Source: Lachnospiraceae bacterium (lineage in GTDB: Bacteria > Bacillota > Clostridia > Lachnospirales > Lachnospiraceae). From it: a stretch of DNA of 64,000 bases. Shown here piece after piece: positions 61,768-64,000 of this stretch (the stretch's first letter is position 1; every line of letters begins with the position of its first letter). The position numbers and the translations under genes are program-made. The stretch lies in the NCBI GenBank assembly GCA_017483735.1, contig JAFUVF010000053.1, positions 20,902 to 84,901 of the forward strand, written 5' to 3'. The notes below the pieces were generated by a model, which was given only the letters and a program-made list of their open reading frames with translations, was not told the origin of the DNA and searched no databases.

Positions 61768-61936
61768 TATTAGTTTGGAAAGATTATGAAGCCTCGGAAT
61801 GAAGTGTCGCTGTGAGCGCATGGAAGAACGGGTGGACATATTGAAATCAACAGGGGGCTGAATAAGCCACCACGGCGAAGCTATGGTTACTTCCTAAAGA
61901 AGTAGTAGCACAACAGACCCATAAGGGGCTTATTTT
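61768..61936 (+). promoter_or_regulatory. Leader-like structured region downstream of loaP
   Basis: No gene. The stretch contains CGCT/AGCG (loop GTG, near 61808), GGTGG (61831-61835) that can pair with CCACC in 61867-61871 in competition with a GGCT/AGCC hairpin (61856-61868), and ACTTC/GAAGT. It ends in an imperfect terminator-like AGACCC/GGGGCT stem at 61915-61930 followed by TATTTT. LoaP targets such leaders, so this may be a truncated operon leader. The folding is by eye only. Confidence 0.45.
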
Positions 61937-62040
61937 GGTGGTTGTTCTGAGAGTAAGCATTAGTCCTCCACGACATCAAGTTCATCAAACAGTTCTCGGG
62001 TTGAGTTGTAGGACTTCGAAAGAATCTGACCGGACCTAAA
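61936..62040 (-). pseudogene. Remnant of a DinJ-YafQ toxin-antitoxin locus
   Basis: On the minus strand it encodes the last part of a DinJ-type antitoxin (SYNSTRELFDELDVVED and stop) and the first codons of the toxin (MLTLRTTTK). It matches the intact pair at 63440-63545 with scattered changes. The toxin part breaks off at the terminator-like repeat, and the antitoxin part at the MNT gene promoter. This is a deletion scar. Confidence 0.85.
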
Positions 62041-62069
62041 TTTGACTGAAATTGCGCCTTGTGCTATGA
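62041..62069 (+). promoter_or_regulatory. Promoter of the MNT-HEPN pair
   Basis: TTGACT (62041-62046), a 17-base spacer and TATGAT (62064-62069). GTGGAGG at 62090-62096 is the ribosome site for the ATG at 62105. Confidence 0.7.
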
Positions 62070-62104
62070 TAATATTGATATCCTTATTTGTGGAGGCAAA
62101 TGAG

Positions 62105-62452
62105 ATGAAGGCTAAATCTGAAGCAGAGATAAATAGCATAGCCCAAAATGTGGTGGATTGCTTACTTGGAATTGATGAACTGAAGATCAACAAGATATTT
62201 ATGTATGGTTCATATGCACGAGGTGATGCAAACGAGGAATCAGATTTAGATATCATGGTTTTATGTGATGATAATGAAGAGAACATTGACAAAAAGCGCT
62301 GTGACATTAACAAAATCAGTAATCGTATAAGCCTAGAGCACGATATTGATGTATCTGTAAAAATAAAAGATTACAAAACCTTTAATGAATGGATAGGCGT
62401 TGTTCCGTTTTATCAGAATATAAATAATGAGGGAATTGTGATATATGGATGA
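62105..62452 (+). CDS. MNT-type nucleotidyltransferase antitoxin
   Basis: 115-residue minimal nucleotidyltransferase. The catalytic signature GSYARGDANEESDLDIMV fits GSX10DXD exactly, and a third acidic residue is in HDIDVSVKI. In HEPN-MNT pairs this protein neutralises the HEPN RNase, in at least one studied system by adding AMP to it. The intact active site supports an enzymatic antitoxin. The start at 62105 has GGAGG eight bases upstream. The gene overlaps the HEPN gene by eight bases, as is usual for the module. Confidence 0.9.
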   Translation: MKAKSEAEINSIAQNVVDCLLGIDELKINKIFMYGSYARGDANEESDLDIMVLCDDNEENIDKKRCDINKISNRISLEHDIDVSVKIKDYKTFNEWIGVVPFYQNINNEGIVIYG

Positions 62453-62846
62453 GCATACAAGAAAAGATTATGCAAAGTATCGCATAGATAAAGCAAAAAG
62501 ATGTATTCGTACTGCGGAGATTAATCTTGCAGATGGAGATTATGAAGGTGCCGCAAACAGATCGTATTATGCAATGTTTCATTCGGTAAGAGGACTTCTT
62601 GCGCTTGATGGGCAAGAGTTTAAGAAGCATTCAGCAGTAATTGCATATTTTAGAAGAGAATATATTAAATCAGGGAAATTTGATGTTGAAATGTCAGATA
62701 TGCTAGGAGATTCATTCGAAGCAAGGGGAAGTAGTGATTATGATGATTTTTATGTAATATCGAAAGAACGCGTAATTCAGCAAATTGATAATGCACGAAA
62801 TTTTGTGTGCAGGATTGAAGAATATATTCTGAATAAAGAAGAATGA
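62445..62846 (+). CDS. HEPN-domain toxin
   Basis: 133-residue all-helical HEPN protein. The conserved ANRSYYAMFHSVRGLL contains the Arg-x6-His active-site pattern (R-SYYAMF-H) of HEPN RNases, and YEGAANRSYY is characteristic of the family that pairs with MNT proteins. The late KHSAVIAYFRREYIKSG and DSFEARGSSDYDDFY stretches are also family features. It is probably a ribonuclease that arrests growth when the antitoxin is lost or when a phage interferes. A terminator follows at 62939. Confidence 0.9.
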   Translation: MDEHTRKDYAKYRIDKAKRCIRTAEINLADGDYEGAANRSYYAMFHSVRGLLALDGQEFKKHSAVIAYFRREYIKSGKFDVEMSDMLGDSFEARGSSDYDDFYVISKERVIQQIDNARNFVCRIEEYILNKEE

Positions 62847-62938
62847 TGTTAAGTCAATAAAATCATTTATTTAGATAGAGCAAAGAGTCAAGCATTATAA
62901 ATCCATAGAACAATCAAAATAGCATTAGAAAACACAAC

Positions 62939-62959
62939 AGACCCCATAAGGGTCTTATT
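62939..62959 (+). terminator. Intrinsic terminator after the HEPN gene
   Basis: AGACCC (62939-62944), loop CATAA, GGGTCT (62950-62955), then TATTTT. A near copy with a broken stem lies at 61915-61936 behind loaP, so the sequence is repeated in this region. 62847-62938 shows nothing else. Confidence 0.75.
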
Positions 62960-63143
62960 TTGGTGGATTTTTGGTTTTGGAGCAGATGCGGACATATTGG
63001 TTGTTGGTAACGCTTATGTTGATGATTTTCTTACCGTGACGGTCAGAGAACTCCTCATCGACAGCGTCGATGGTCACATCATTACCGAGACCGGCGAGGA
63101 CATGAATATCATAGCAGGTGCTGCAGTGGTGAACAAAGTTCAA
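62955..63143 (-). CDS. Small unrecognised protein or gene remnant
   Basis: A 62-codon frame with Cys/His-rich start (MNFVHHCSTCYDIHVLAGLG) and a middle DVTIDAVDEEFSDRHGKKII. I do not recognise a family. No clear ribosome site precedes it, and its last codons run into the terminator repeat. Codons for HVLAGLG and DVTIDAVDEE recur nearly unchanged in the small frame at 63853-63933. The mostly silent differences suggest that this stretch was once under coding selection. It may be the 3' part of a larger gene. Confidence 0.4.
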   Translation of the reverse strand: MNFVHHCSTCYDIHVLAGLGNDVTIDAVDEEFSDRHGKKIINISVTNNQYVRICSKTKNPPK

Positions 63144-63185
63144 AAGTCAGATAAGATTTGGTAATGTTGCAAAAATATACGAACC

Positions 63186-63464
63186 TTATAAACTGAATAG
63201 GTCGCTGTGGCTTCCTGTACGGGAGGCTGTGAGTATCAGTTGTTCATCGTCAATCGCATAGATTAACAACCAGTCCGGCAAGATATGGCATTCCCGGAAG
63301 CCAATATATTTTCCAACCAGAGGATGATCCTGATGCTTCTCATCGAGGACTTTTTCATTGAGGAGATTGTCAATCACAGATTCAAGCAAGGTTAAGTCCT
63401 TACCCTGTTTCTTCATTCTCTTGTAATCCTTCTTGAATTTGGTGGTTGTTTTGAGAGTAAGCAT
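63186..63464 (-). CDS. yafQ: YafQ/RelE-type mRNA interferase toxin
   Basis: 92-residue type II toxin that cuts mRNA in the ribosome. Family residues are all visible: HQDHPLVGKYIGFRECHILP with two His, the Asp-Trp in PDWLLIYAIDDE, and the C-terminal RTGSHSDLF with the catalytic His and Phe. N-terminal MLTLKTTTKFKKDYKRMKKQ is the basic RNA-binding start. Its ATG shares one base with the antitoxin stop (TAATG). The intact active site suggests a working toxin. Confidence 0.93.
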   Translation of the reverse strand: MLTLKTTTKFKKDYKRMKKQGKDLTLLESVIDNLLNEKVLDEKHQDHPLVGKYIGFRECHILPDWLLIYAIDDEQLILTASRTGSHSDLFSL

Positions 63465-63760
63465 TAGTCCTCCTCGGCATCAAGTTCATCAAACAGTTCT
63501 CGGGCTGAGTTGTAGGACTGCGAAGGAATTTGACCGGATATAATGCCCCTTGCCTCAAGAATGGCATCTTCGGTTTCCTGATTGTAACGAGGAAGCCTGA
63601 CATTAAAGGGAAGCCCTCCTACGAGAAGCGAGTTCTCAAAGAAAATGTTAACTGCTTCGGGCAATGACATGCCAAGGCTGGAATATAAAGATTCCAACGC
63701 ACTTTTCTTCTGACTGTTTATGCGCATGTTGAAATTGGTATCTTTTACTGCTATTGCCAT
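63464..63760 (-). CDS. dinJ: DinJ/RelB-type antitoxin
   Basis: 98-residue antitoxin. The N-terminal ribbon-helix-helix (NFNMRINSQKKSALESLYSS, then GMSLPEAVNIFFENSLL) binds operator DNA. The C-terminal SYNSARELFDELDAEED wraps the YafQ toxin. The ATG at 63760 has the strong site GGAGGTGATT upstream; a longer frame to 63808 starts in the -35 box. It precedes the toxin in the same operon and would repress it. Confidence 0.92.
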   Translation of the reverse strand: MAIAVKDTNFNMRINSQKKSALESLYSSLGMSLPEAVNIFFENSLLVGGLPFNVRLPRYNQETEDAILEARGIISGQIPSQSYNSARELFDELDAEED

Positions 63761-63779
63761 ATAATCACCTCCTAGAGAG

Positions 63780-63808
63780 ATGATAGCACAAAAGTGAAAC
63801 ATATGCAA
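63780..63808 (-). promoter_or_regulatory. Promoter of dinJ-yafQ
   Basis: On the minus strand TTGCAT (63808-63803), a 17-base spacer and TATCAT (63785-63780), followed by GGAGGTGATT before the dinJ start. No clear dyad operator was found. Confidence 0.65.
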
Positions 63809-63852
63809 GCGGATGTTTTACGAGCATAAGAATTATTAAGCGAATTATTAAA

Positions 63853-63933
63853 CTACTCATCATCGACAGCGTCAATGGTCACATCATCACCGAGACCGGC
63901 GAGGACATGACAGTACTTTTGGATTTTGTTCAC
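63853..63933 (-). CDS. 26-residue small frame with strong ribosome site
   Basis: GTG start at 63933 with AAGGAGGT (63951-63944) ten bases upstream, ending at a TAG. It encodes a short peptide containing YCHVLAGLGDDVTIDAVDDE. The same sequence recurs in the frame at 62955-63143. Whether it is a true small protein, an N-terminal part cut short by a stop, or a leader peptide is unclear. The last bases of the window (63985-64000) repeat the GCAGGTGCTGCAG found near 63115. Confidence 0.4.
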   Translation of the reverse strand: MNKIQKYCHVLAGLGDDVTIDAVDDE

Positions 63934-64000
63934 TGCTGTAGTTACCTCCTTAAATATATTTTTTTGTGGCAAAACTAATATAACACAGCAGGTGCTGCAG

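Noticed and set aside
61960..62313. Minus-strand 117-codon frame overlapping the MNT gene
   Set aside because: Only its last part is a real antitoxin remnant. The rest is the complement of the MNT gene, whose GSX10DXD motif shows the true strand.
1..64000. CRISPR arrays, rRNA or tRNA genes
   Set aside because: No regularly spaced repeats, no tRNA-like cloverleaf with a T-arm GTTCGA pattern, and no rRNA-like conserved stretches were noticed in intergenic regions, which are short almost everywhere.

Overview
The window looks like a chromosomal stretch from a flagellated anaerobic Firmicute of the Lachnospiraceae type (Clostridia). The evidence is gene order and families: a Gram-positive mbl-flhO-flhP block, a comF-yvyF pair, cdaA-ybbR-glmM, a class 2 galT, an HPr with Ser46, an EpsG-type exopolysaccharide cluster and a LoaP antiterminator. 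Genes are dense and mostly on the + strand, with many 1-17 base overlaps and frequent GTG or TTG starts. No rRNA, tRNA or CRISPR array was seen.

Layout. 1-4059: cell-division and wall genes (end of ftsE, ftsX, a coiled-coil LytM peptidase, an S41 protease). 4072-10393: a PfkB sugar kinase, a large membrane protein and a three-gene fumarate reductase-like set. 10394-12615: an accessory patch with a nitroreductase and Rrf2 regulator, then decayed material holding a truncated gene start, a 110-base uvrB fragment and an AAA-ATPase remnant. 12560-17480: uvrB-uvrA under a LexA box. 17561-20706: mbl and rod genes flhO, flhP, flgJ, with a sigma-D-like promoter. 20709-29374: recD2, comF, yvyF, two unknown membrane proteins, cdaA, ybbR, glmM, HPr. 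29363-31005 (minus): a DUF3048 lipoprotein and a divergent PAP2-family protein. 31157-46186: an exopolysaccharide cluster of glycosyltransferases, one polyprenyl glycosylphosphotransferase, an EpsG-type polymerase, two Wzz-like proteins and a nucleotide-sugar dehydratase, but no visible flippase. 46286-48961: histidine kinase, response regulator and a tyrosine phosphatase. 49016-58227: a LacI-regulated galactoside uptake and Leloir pathway locus (ABC transporter, GH42 beta-galactosidase, galK, galT).

58346-64000 is accessory DNA and holds the most interesting signal. Two 30-base inverted repeats (58346-58375 and 61143-61172, three mismatches) enclose a tyrosine recombinase and an Rpn-family nuclease gene. 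Just inside the left repeat a good promoter points outward, away from loaP. The NusG-paralog gene loaP starts 28 bases beyond the right repeat and has no clear promoter of its own. If the recombinase inverts the 2.8 kb between the repeats, that promoter would face loaP. This would be a phase switch for a processive antiterminator, comparable in logic to the Bacteroides invertible capsule promoters with UpxY. Behind loaP lie a leader-like region, a truncated DinJ-YafQ remnant, a HEPN-MNT toxin-antitoxin pair and an intact DinJ-YafQ pair, with no polysaccharide operon in view.

A second window-wide pattern: six genes (divergent PAP2, uvrB, the glycosylphosphotransferase, the CapD-like dehydratase, the histidine kinase and lacI) have a sigma-A-type promoter whose -10 box ends only 6-10 bases before the start codon, which predicts leaderless or nearly leaderless mRNAs.
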